Origin: an uncultured Prevotellaceae bacterium
GTDB lineage: Bacteria; Bacteroidota; Bacteroidia; Bacteroidales; Muribaculaceae
Reading direction: 5' to 3'
NCBI GenBank assembly: GCA_937898675.1
Contig: CALEJB010000002.1
Location: forward strand, 47,624 to 111,623
DNA length: 64,000 nt
The position numbers and the translations under genes are program-made. Numbering within the stretch: the first letter of the stretch is position 1; every line of letters starts with the position of its first letter. This document shows positions 33,856 through 41,134 of this stretch, piece after piece. Under the pieces are notes generated by a model, which searched no databases, was not told where the DNA came from, and saw only the letters and a list, made by a program, of their open reading frames with translations.

Positions 33856-35043
33856 ATGGACACCGGCCAACGCATCAAAGCCATCACCCAGGACTGGTAC
33901 CTCACCGAGCCCCTGATGTTTGCCGTGCTGTGCACCCATGCGGTCAAGCGCAACGACACCATGGGCTGCGACATGCGCTGCGGCAAGGGTGTCATCGAGT
34001 ACAACCCCCAGCGGCTCGAGCACTTTGACGACAGCCAGCTGGCGTTGCGCGTCAAGGCCGAGGTGGTGCGCATCATCCTCAAGCACCCCTACCAGCGCCA
34101 GCCCTACAACCCGCGGCGCGACGTGATGCGCCTGAGCAGCGACCTCACGCTGTGCGACAACCTCGACGGCATGGACACCGTGGGGCTGCAGCCGCCCTCA
34201 ATCTTCCATGTGCCTGACAATCAGGCCTACGAGCAGTACTACTCCACCCTGGCGGGCCAGATTCAGGACCTGGAGCTGAGCGACGACGCCGACGGCATCC
34301 CCATCGCGATGCCCAATGCCGACGCCGACGGCCAGAGCGACACCCTGGGCGACCTGCTGGGCGACGCCGACGCCGGCGCTTCGCTGTGGGACGAGGACGA
34401 ACTCATGACCGAAAAGGTCAACCACGAGATTGAGAACGCCCAGCGCACCAACCAATGGGGCTCGCTGAGCGGCGACCTCAAGGACCTCATCGAGAGCACA
34501 CTGGTGAGCAAGCAGAACTTCCGCGCCATCCTCAGCCAATTCCGCATGACCATCCTCAGCGCCAAGCGCCACCTCACCCGCATGCGCCCCAACCGACGCT
34601 ACGGCTTCGACGCCATGGGCAGCCAGTATGCCTACAGCACGCGCCTGCTGGTGGCCGTGGACGTGAGCGGCAGCGTCAGCAACGACGAAATCAAGAAATT
34701 TCTCGCGGTCATCAACCGCTTTTTCAAGCAGGGCATCGAGCACATCGAGGTCATACAGTTCGACAGCCAGATTACCACCGACAAGCCGCTGGCCATCAAA
34801 CAGGCCACCAAGTCCATACACATCAGCGGACGAGGAGGCACCAACTTCCAGCCCGCCATCGACTTCTACTACGAGCACGAGGAGTATGACGGACTGGTGT
34901 TCCTCACCGACGGCTATGCCCCCCAGCCCACCCTGCCCGACGACAAGCGACACAAGCCGCTGGCATGGATTCTCACCCCCGGCGGAGGCAACGAGGACAA
35001 CCTCAAGCCCCTGGGCCCCGTGGTGCGCATCGCGGGACTGTAA
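33856..35043 (+). CDS. VWA-domain protein with degenerate metallopeptidase-like N-domain (DUF2201-like)
   Basis: 395 residues. The N-terminal part (about 1-150) resembles the putative metallopeptidase domain of DUF2201 proteins, with YNPQRLEHFDDSQLALRVKAEVVRIILKHPYQR. Where that family has HExxH, this protein reads Ala68-Glu-Val-Val-Arg72, so both zinc-binding His are gone. An acidic linker (about 135-190) follows. The C-terminal VWA domain (about 264-380) keeps the MIDAS: DVSGS (269-273), GRGGTNF and FLTDG. It would be the MoxR-type partner; metal-dependent adhesion between subunits or clients is likely, proteolysis is unlikely. A strong terminator closes the unit. Confidence 0.82.
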   Translation: MDTGQRIKAITQDWYLTEPLMFAVLCTHAVKRNDTMGCDMRCGKGVIEYNPQRLEHFDDSQLALRVKAEVVRIILKHPYQRQPYNPRRDVMRLSSDLTLCDNLDGMDTVGLQPPSIFHVPDNQAYEQYYSTLAGQIQDLELSDDADGIPIAMPNADADGQSDTLGDLLGDADAGASLWDEDELMTEKVNHEIENAQRTNQWGSLSGDLKDLIESTLVSKQNFRAILSQFRMTILSAKRHLTRMRPNRRYGFDAMGSQYAYSTRLLVAVDVSGSVSNDEIKKFLAVINRFFKQGIEHIEVIQFDSQITTDKPLAIKQATKSIHISGRGGTNFQPAIDFYYEHEEYDGLVFLTDGYAPQPTLPDDKRHKPLAWILTPGGGNEDNLKPLGPVVRIAGL

Positions 35044-35089
35044 ACAGCCCCCACCGCCCGCCGTCAAACAGCCCCACGACAAACGCCAA

Positions 35090-35136
35090 ACGACATCGGC
35101 AACCACATTCCACAACGGTTGCCGATGTCGTTTTTT
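35090..35136 (+). terminator. Terminator of the AAA/VWA unit
   Basis: A 15 bp perfect stem (35090-35104 with 35117-35131), loop of 12, then six T. Confidence 0.92.
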
Positions 35137-35200
35137 GGGCACGCAGCAGTATCAAAACAGCCCTTTTTGCGCTTATTTGTACCCCACCTCCCGAATTAAG

Positions 35201-35447
35201 ACACCTGCAAACCAGATATTTCCCCTTTTCCACCATTTTACCCCTAACTTTGCGGCAAACTTAATTTTTTAATCATTAACAACAAAACATCAATTAAGCT
35301 TATGAAACAAAGATTCATTAAATCTGTTTTGATGGTTGCGCTGTGCATGGCCTTTGGCACCACAGCAGCACAGACCATTATCGTCAACAACGGCAATGGC
35401 GGCAAGAATGTGCCTGTCAAGCCTAACATCGACATGACCAAGTATGA
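35201..35447 (+). repeat. 247 bp perfect direct repeat, copy 2
   Basis: Identical to 16574-16820, 18,627 bases apart in the same orientation. It covers promoter, leader and signal-peptide region of the second secreted-protein gene. Confidence 0.95.
35245..35252 (+). promoter_or_regulatory. -7 box of secreted protein gene 2
   Basis: TAACTTTG inside the perfect repeat, 49 bases before the ATG. Confidence 0.65.
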
Positions 35448-37521
35448 CAAGCGCACCCTCAAAAACGGCAACGAGGTTTACACCCCCAAGCAAAACAATT
35501 CTGCCAAAAAATTGAACGCTGGTGAAGCCGAGATGGTGAATGTCACTTTCCTGTTGAGTTATGAAGGCTTAAATATTTACCCCGGTGGCTCTATCACAGT
35601 AACAGGCGATAATTTTTCAGGCGAACTGTGGATGGACTATGATTGGGAAAATGATTCTTATCAATTAACTTACCAATTGCCGGTCGGAACCTATGATTTC
35701 CTTTCGGATGCTTTCGTTGAAGATGGCGGTACTGCTTATAATATAAAGGAACTGGTTCAAATCAGCAATGACACCACCATCACATTTTATTTTGCCGAAT
35801 CCAACATTCAATACGGCTTCAAAGCCATTAAGCCTAATGGTGAAGAGGCATTTGTTGATGTTGCTGAATATGATGAAAATTGGGATCTTCGGGTAGTCAC
35901 CCCAGGCAATACGAACTTTATTGTCGATTTTATTTCTCTGATATTAAAAAGTTCAGGTAGCGTTGGTTCCTTTTTCGTTTCAAAACAATTTGAAGAATAC
36001 GGCAGAAATCCAGGTGCAACCATTTTCCTCAACCCCGTAAGCGATCGCTATAAATTGGCATCAGAGAGGATTTTTGGAGATAATAATGGTACATACCTTG
36101 TTAAGTATGAATCTGAAGATATGAGTGAAACTTTGCTCCAGAACAACCCCGACAACTTTGTGTTGTATCAAGAGCAGTTCACATCTATCGGCAACGATTT
36201 CGAGGGTTTAGGCCAAAGTTTTTCCACCATCGAAATGCTTGACAACAAGAACAATGGCGGCTTGAGTGGTAGCAGTGTGACCATATCCACTCCCGTTACA
36301 AGCATATATGTTGACCCCAACCGTAAAGACGGTAACGAACCTGGAAAATTTGATATCATGGTTCTGCCCACATTTACTGATAATGTATCAGAACCTGTGG
36401 TAGTTCTAGTACATGATTTTGATTGGGAAACTTTCGAGGAAATTGAATATCTCGACACTGTCCAATTATATCGCACGGTTACTGGCCTTCCTGTCCTGAT
36501 TAATAACGACGGCAGCATGGAATATGTCAACACCGGGCATGATGCCTGTGGCAATTATTCTTTCCATGTTCCAGAGGGTGGCGGCGATATCATGGAGTAC
36601 CCAGGCCATCCACAGTTTTCGTTTGCTCCTGAGAATAAGGCACTTGCATTTGGTTCAAATAGCCCCATTTGTTCTGTGATGGCTCAAAATACTATCGGTT
36701 TTGCTGTTGAAGGCAAACATACCGCAATTAAACCTTGCTTTATCGGTCGTTATGGTGAGATTATTGGCGGTTATTATATCGCTGACATCCGCTACAATGG
36801 TGAGACCATCAGCAATAGTTGCGTGACCATTGACCAAGACATGTATGAATTTGCCGCTCAAGGCCACCCCGATGGCGTGATTACTGCTCATTTCGAAAGC
36901 CACAACGCAGTGGTTGATGGTCTGCAGGGCAGCAATGTCACCGACGTTTACTACGACCAGCGCCAGGCAGACTGGACTGCACCCACCCTGCAGATGCTGA
37001 CGTTCAAGGACCATCAGGGCAAGATTTCCGACCGCTTTGCCACGGCTGACGAGGGCATTCTTGAGTTTGCCGGCGGTGATTTCAATTTCCAGATTGACAT
37101 GGAAACATATCAATCTTGGTTTGATTGCAAGGAGCAGACGGTAGAGGTATCCTATTCACCCTATTGCGCCGACCAATGGCTTGCTCTTGATGTTGAAGAG
37201 GTTCCTGGTGAGTTCTTTATGCCCGGCTTCGGCTATTTCTACCGCGGTTCGCTGCAGAATGTAACCAACGGCAGCCAAACGGGCTGGTATGACCTGAGAA
37301 TCAAGCTGACCGACGCCTCGGGCAACTGGCAGGAGCAAGTGATTTCGCCCGCATTCCGCATCGGCAATAGCGACCCCACCGGCATCAAGGTTGTAACCAG
37401 CTGTGACGCCACCGAGGTTGCCCGCTACACCATCGACGGCCGTGCCATCAGCGCACCCCAGGCTGGCGTGAACATCGTCATGATGAGCGACGGCACCGTC
37501 AAGAAAGTGCTCGTGAAGTAA
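35302..37521 (+). CDS. Large secreted protein of the duplicated cassette, copy 2
   Basis: Function not recognised. It has 739 residues and is collinear with the protein at 16675-18891. The first 48 residues are identical, including the signal peptide. The middle differs in many places (for example SVGSFFVSKQFEEYGRNPG and VVLVHDFDWETFEEIEYLD). The blocks YPGHPQFSF, ENKALAFGSNSPICSVMAQN, CFIGRYGEI and the long C-terminal third are again almost the same. The tail (YTIDGRAISAPQAGVNIVMM, ending VKKVLVK) looks like a T9SS-type sorting signal. Low G+C compared with the AAA/VWA unit just upstream suggests a separate history. It is followed by a matching terminator and regulator. Confidence 0.75.
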   Translation: MKQRFIKSVLMVALCMAFGTTAAQTIIVNNGNGGKNVPVKPNIDMTKYDKRTLKNGNEVYTPKQNNSAKKLNAGEAEMVNVTFLLSYEGLNIYPGGSITVTGDNFSGELWMDYDWENDSYQLTYQLPVGTYDFLSDAFVEDGGTAYNIKELVQISNDTTITFYFAESNIQYGFKAIKPNGEEAFVDVAEYDENWDLRVVTPGNTNFIVDFISLILKSSGSVGSFFVSKQFEEYGRNPGATIFLNPVSDRYKLASERIFGDNNGTYLVKYESEDMSETLLQNNPDNFVLYQEQFTSIGNDFEGLGQSFSTIEMLDNKNNGGLSGSSVTISTPVTSIYVDPNRKDGNEPGKFDIMVLPTFTDNVSEPVVVLVHDFDWETFEEIEYLDTVQLYRTVTGLPVLINNDGSMEYVNTGHDACGNYSFHVPEGGGDIMEYPGHPQFSFAPENKALAFGSNSPICSVMAQNTIGFAVEGKHTAIKPCFIGRYGEIIGGYYIADIRYNGETISNSCVTIDQDMYEFAAQGHPDGVITAHFESHNAVVDGLQGSNVTDVYYDQRQADWTAPTLQMLTFKDHQGKISDRFATADEGILEFAGGDFNFQIDMETYQSWFDCKEQTVEVSYSPYCADQWLALDVEEVPGEFFMPGFGYFYRGSLQNVTNGSQTGWYDLRIKLTDASGNWQEQVISPAFRIGNSDPTGIKVVTSCDATEVARYTIDGRAISAPQAGVNIVMMSDGTVKKVLVK

Positions 37522-37550
37522 ACTCCGAATTTCTTCATAAACAAGAACTA

Positions 37551-37584
37551 GTGCCAGCCCACACACAACGGACTGGCACTTTTC
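37551..37584 (+). terminator. Terminator of secreted protein gene 2
   Basis: Stem GTGCCAGCCC (37551-37560) with GGACTGGCAC (37570-37579), same loop as at 19003, then TTTTCTT. One stem base differs from copy 1. Confidence 0.88.
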
Positions 37585-37639
37585 TTCTAACCCTGCGGAA
37601 CTAATGCGAGTTGCACAAATTGCGAATTGCTTATCAATA

Positions 37640-37712
37640 GTTGTTTTTGTTGTTCATCGTTGTTTATGTTGTTTGAAAAAATGTGTACCTTTGTAATAAA
37701 CAACAATCAGCA
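37640..37712 (+). promoter_or_regulatory. Conserved control region of membrane AraC regulator 2
   Basis: Same 73 bases as 19096-19168, with TTGTT words, the -7 box TACCTTTG (37686-37693) and AAACAACAATCAGCA before the ATG. Confidence 0.7.
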
Positions 37713-39434
37713 ATGAATATGAACATCAAACGATACCTTATCATACTTGTAGCAGTGTTGAGTGCCATGACGGGCTTTGCACGCGGCATCGACGACAAGA
37801 CATTTGAGCGGTTTTACAAACTCTCGCCTGAGGAAATTAAAAGTCAAATTAATTACTATCTTCAGCACAACCAGAATGATAGCGCCATGCTGTGTTCTAG
37901 CATTTCGGCTAGTAAATACGGCAAAGAAAAACTTTCAAAAGAGGAGATACAGGTATGTTGTCTCGCTTTTCGATTTATGGGAGTAGAATACATTCGCAGT
38001 TTTTACAACTACCAACTTGCAGCCGAAAACTTGCTGAAAGCCGAACAAATTGCAGATAAATATGGATTTATTCAACTCCAGGCTCATATTGCTGCTGATA
38101 AAGCAATTCTTGCTGCCACCCAAAATGATTTGGTAAACAACTATATTTATAATCAGAGTGTAATGGAAGGCTTTAAAAATGCCATAAATCGCACACTTAA
38201 ACAGGATATCTCAACCAGTCAAGAAATCAATAATACGATTCTAGAAATAACGCTATCAAATCTACTATATCTTGCCATAAAGTTTGACAAGACCAAAAAT
38301 GTTGTTAATGAGGTTCAAGCATATAATAAGATACTACAATTAGGCACTAATAGCAATATTGCCAAAGTGATGTGCAATGCGGTTGATGCATACAATGCTG
38401 GCAACTATGACAAAACGTTTGAGGTTCTGCAAACACCGATTACTAGTTCAGCATTTATAAAGGACAAAGATATCAGCCAGTTCCAGTCTATGCTCAAAAT
38501 TGCCCAATATGCCGTGCTGCTCAAGTGCGGCAAGCGTGCTGAAGCATTGGAAATGCTGCTGCAACATGAACAGTCGCTGCGAAATAATAGGTTGCCCTTT
38601 GAACAGTTAGAGGCGCTGCATCTCATCTGGCAGCACTATGAGGCGGACGGCAACAAGGCGATGGCTGACAAATATGCCCTGCAATACTATATGACCAAGG
38701 ACGAGTTCATCAACAAGAGCAAGGTGGGCAAGATTGACCAGGCGAAACTCAATCTGGAACTGGAGCAGTCGCGGGAGCGCATCAGCGAGATGAGTTACCG
38801 CCAGCGCATGCAGGCCATCGTGCTGTGGAGCGCTGTTATCATCGCCCTGCTGGCGCTGGCGCTGCTGGGCGTGCTATGGGTGAACTACCGCAAGACGCGC
38901 CGCACCAACCGCCTGCTGTATGAGAAAAACATCGCCCTGCTGGCCGCCAACCAGGAACTGCGCCCCGTAGCCGCGGTAACTGTCTCGACCGAACCCGACG
39001 AAGACCCCGACGAGGGTCCAGAACCCGCCGAGCAGCCCGCCCCCGACGCGCCGTCGCCCGCCGCCCAGGAACTGATGGAGCGCATCACAGCGGTGATGGA
39101 GTCGTCGCCCGAAATCTTTGCCGAGGGTTTCTCGCGCCAGCGCCTTGCCGAACTGGTGGGCAGCAACTACAAGGTGGTGTCGCGCGTCATCAACAGTTGC
39201 AAGGGGTGCAACTTTAACGCCCTGCTCAACGAGTACCGCATCAAGGAAGCCTGCCGCCGCCTGATGGACGACGAGAATTACGGCAGTTACACCATCGAGG
39301 GGATTGCGCGCAGCGTGGGCTACATGTCGCGCACCAACTTTGCCGCAGTGTTCAAGGACATCGTGGGCCTGACGCCATCGGCATTCCAGAAACTCAACCG
39401 CAACGGCAAGACCGCCGCACCCACCGAGGAATAA
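37713..39434 (+). CDS. Membrane-spanning AraC-family regulator with periplasmic TPR-like domain, copy 2
   Basis: 573 residues from the ATG at 37713; the in-frame codon at 37683 lies on the promoter. The layout is as in copy 1: export signal, periplasmic helical repeats, membrane helix (AIVLWSAVIIALLALALLGVLWVNY), a Pro/Glu-rich cytoplasmic linker longer than in copy 1 (EPDEDPDEGPEPAEQPAPD), and an AraC domain ending LTPSAFQKLNRNGKTAAPTEE. The segment from about QAKLNLELEQSRERISEMSYRQRMQ through the membrane helix is almost the same in all three copies, while the periplasmic part has drifted. This suggests different ligands read by a common signalling core. Confidence 0.88.
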   Translation: MNMNIKRYLIILVAVLSAMTGFARGIDDKTFERFYKLSPEEIKSQINYYLQHNQNDSAMLCSSISASKYGKEKLSKEEIQVCCLAFRFMGVEYIRSFYNYQLAAENLLKAEQIADKYGFIQLQAHIAADKAILAATQNDLVNNYIYNQSVMEGFKNAINRTLKQDISTSQEINNTILEITLSNLLYLAIKFDKTKNVVNEVQAYNKILQLGTNSNIAKVMCNAVDAYNAGNYDKTFEVLQTPITSSAFIKDKDISQFQSMLKIAQYAVLLKCGKRAEALEMLLQHEQSLRNNRLPFEQLEALHLIWQHYEADGNKAMADKYALQYYMTKDEFINKSKVGKIDQAKLNLELEQSRERISEMSYRQRMQAIVLWSAVIIALLALALLGVLWVNYRKTRRTNRLLYEKNIALLAANQELRPVAAVTVSTEPDEDPDEGPEPAEQPAPDAPSPAAQELMERITAVMESSPEIFAEGFSRQRLAELVGSNYKVVSRVINSCKGCNFNALLNEYRIKEACRRLMDDENYGSYTIEGIARSVGYMSRTNFAAVFKDIVGLTPSAFQKLNRNGKTAAPTEE

Positions 39435-39471
39435 CGCGCACATCACTACCCACAGCAAGCAACCCGGTAAA

Positions 39472-39508
39472 AGTGCTAAAACGAGCAAAATTTCACCGTT
39501 TTAGCACT
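39472..39508 (+). terminator. Perfect inverted repeat after regulator 2
   Basis: A 12 bp perfect stem AGTGCTAAAACG/CGTTTTAGCACT (39472-39483 with 39497-39508). It may terminate the regulator transcript. Its right arm also reaches the expected -33 region of the next promoter, so an operator role is possible. Confidence 0.5.
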
Positions 39509-39528
39509 CGAATCCAAAAATTAAGTAC

Positions 39529-39536
39529 TATCTTTG
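39529..39536 (+). promoter_or_regulatory. -7 box of the ATPase gene
   Basis: TATCTTTG, followed by AGGAG (39548-39552) 8 bases before the ATG at 39561. This is one of the few clear Shine-Dalgarno-like sites in the window. Confidence 0.6.
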
Positions 39537-39560
39537 TCACCCAATACAGGAGATAGCACA

Positions 39561-40994
39561 ATGAATATCGGACAACAATTTATCGGCAGGAAAAATGAGA
39601 TTGAGCGCTTGAACAAATATGCTCAAAGCAACCAGGCAGAGTTTATCGCAGTATATGGCCGGCACCGTGTAGGCAAGACCTATTTAATCAATAATGTGTT
39701 CCGCTCGCGACTCGTATTCTCGATGACAGGCATCATTGAGGGTAACAAGTATGCCCAAATGCAGGCATTCATCGACGCGATGGACCTCTTTGGCAACCAT
39801 GTGGAGAGTCCTGCCAACTGGCACGAAGCCTTCAGAATACTTCGCCATTTCCTCATTCCACGCATTAAGCCCGGAGAACCTTGTATAATATTCATTGATG
39901 AATTGCCGTGCTTTGACACCCGAAAATCCGACTTCATTGAAGCATTAGGACATTTCTGGAACACTTGGGCATCGCAGCAACCCGAAATTAAACTGCTTGT
40001 ATGCGGTTCAGCCACATCATGGATGATGGATAATGTGATCGGCAGCCATGGCGGTCTGCACAACCGTATCACCCACGAAATTCATCTGCGGGAATTTACC
40101 CTTGCCGAAGAAGAAGAATACCTAATTTCAAAGGGGTTCCATTGGGACCGGAATCTCGTGCTACAGACATATATGGTAATGGGCGGCGTGCCATATTACC
40201 TCAGTTTGCTTGACCGTGATATGAGTTTGGCCCAAAACATCGATGCCTTGTTCTTTAGCCCCGACGGCGAGATGCACCGTGAGTTTCATCGCCTCTACAA
40301 AACGTTATTCTCAACCTCTGACCCGTACATCTCCATCATTGAGGCCTTGTTCAAGAAAAAAAAGGGCCTCACCCGCAATGAGATTGCAGACACGTTGCAG
40401 ACCAACGCCAACGGACGCCTGTCCAAGATGCTGCGCAATCTTGTGGATTGTGACCTCATTCGTTTCTATCCGACAAAGCAAAAAAAACTGTCAGCCCGCA
40501 ACGGCTTATATCAATTGATGGACTTCTTTTCTCTATTCTACCTCCAGTTTATGAAAGGCACCATCAACGACGCACAATTTTGGACCAAAAACATGCATAC
40601 CGCCAAGGTAAACACATGGCGTGGATTGACATTTGAACGCATTTGCATGGTGCACATTGACCAAATCAAACACGCCCTGCACATCGATAGTATCAGCACT
40701 ACATTCTACTCTTGGCGCTCTGCTCACCAAGTTGACAGGAATGCCCAAATCGACATCGTAATTGAACGAGCCGATAACATGACGAACATCTGCGAAGCCA
40801 AATACAGCGAAGTACCATATCATATCAGCAAGGAAGAGTACAACAAGTATCTCAACCGAATGGCAACGTTTAAACAAGAGACTTGTAATAGCGGTGGCAT
40901 CATGCCGACTTTCATCACATCGAGTGGCCTTGCCCGCAACAATTACTCCGACAGTCTGGGACTCAAAAGCCTATCAATTGATGACTTATTCTAA
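39561..40994 (+). CDS. ATP-binding protein of the archaeal-type ATPase_2/DUF234 family
   Basis: 477 residues. N-terminal P-loop domain: FIGRKNEIERL, Walker A GRHRVGKT (33-40), Walker B-like CIIFIDELPCFD (about 112-123). A winged-helix stretch follows (about 275-320, KKKGLTRNEIADTLQTNANGRLSKMLRNLVDCDLI). The C-terminal domain resembles DUF234 with a PD-(D/E)xK-like pattern: QIDIVIERADNMTNICEAKYS. The family is widespread in mobile or accessory gene pools of gut Bacteroidales; function is unproven. G+C is lower than in the topoisomerase gene downstream. I chose ATG 39561 because the next in-frame start upstream overlaps the -7 box. Confidence 0.85.
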   Translation: MNIGQQFIGRKNEIERLNKYAQSNQAEFIAVYGRHRVGKTYLINNVFRSRLVFSMTGIIEGNKYAQMQAFIDAMDLFGNHVESPANWHEAFRILRHFLIPRIKPGEPCIIFIDELPCFDTRKSDFIEALGHFWNTWASQQPEIKLLVCGSATSWMMDNVIGSHGGLHNRITHEIHLREFTLAEEEEYLISKGFHWDRNLVLQTYMVMGGVPYYLSLLDRDMSLAQNIDALFFSPDGEMHREFHRLYKTLFSTSDPYISIIEALFKKKKGLTRNEIADTLQTNANGRLSKMLRNLVDCDLIRFYPTKQKKLSARNGLYQLMDFFSLFYLQFMKGTINDAQFWTKNMHTAKVNTWRGLTFERICMVHIDQIKHALHIDSISTTFYSWRSAHQVDRNAQIDIVIERADNMTNICEAKYSEVPYHISKEEYNKYLNRMATFKQETCNSGGIMPTFITSSGLARNNYSDSLGLKSLSIDDLF

Positions 40995-41094
40995 AACAAA
41001 GAAACATAACATCTTAACCTAACAAAATATAATTGCAAAAAACCATCATGCAAGGGTTTCACAGGCATAAATCCGCTGTCTCGGTGATTTTTTG

Positions 41095-41102
41095 TATCTT
41101 TG
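41095..41102 (+). promoter_or_regulatory. -7 box of the topoisomerase A gene
   Basis: TATCTTTG, 32 bases before the ATG at 41135. Confidence 0.55.
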
Positions 41103-41134
41103 TAGTTTGATATTATTATTATCATTTTCACGAC

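Noticed and set aside
32779..35043. Magnesium chelatase (BchI/BchD-like) pair
   Set aside because: The VWA protein lacks an AAA domain of its own and has a DUF2201-like N-domain; no tetrapyrrole genes are nearby.
39561..40994. Stand-alone antiphage defence gene
   Set aside because: P-loop plus PD-(D/E)xK-like domain is suggestive, but there is no partner gene and the family has no proven defence role, so only a neutral call is made.
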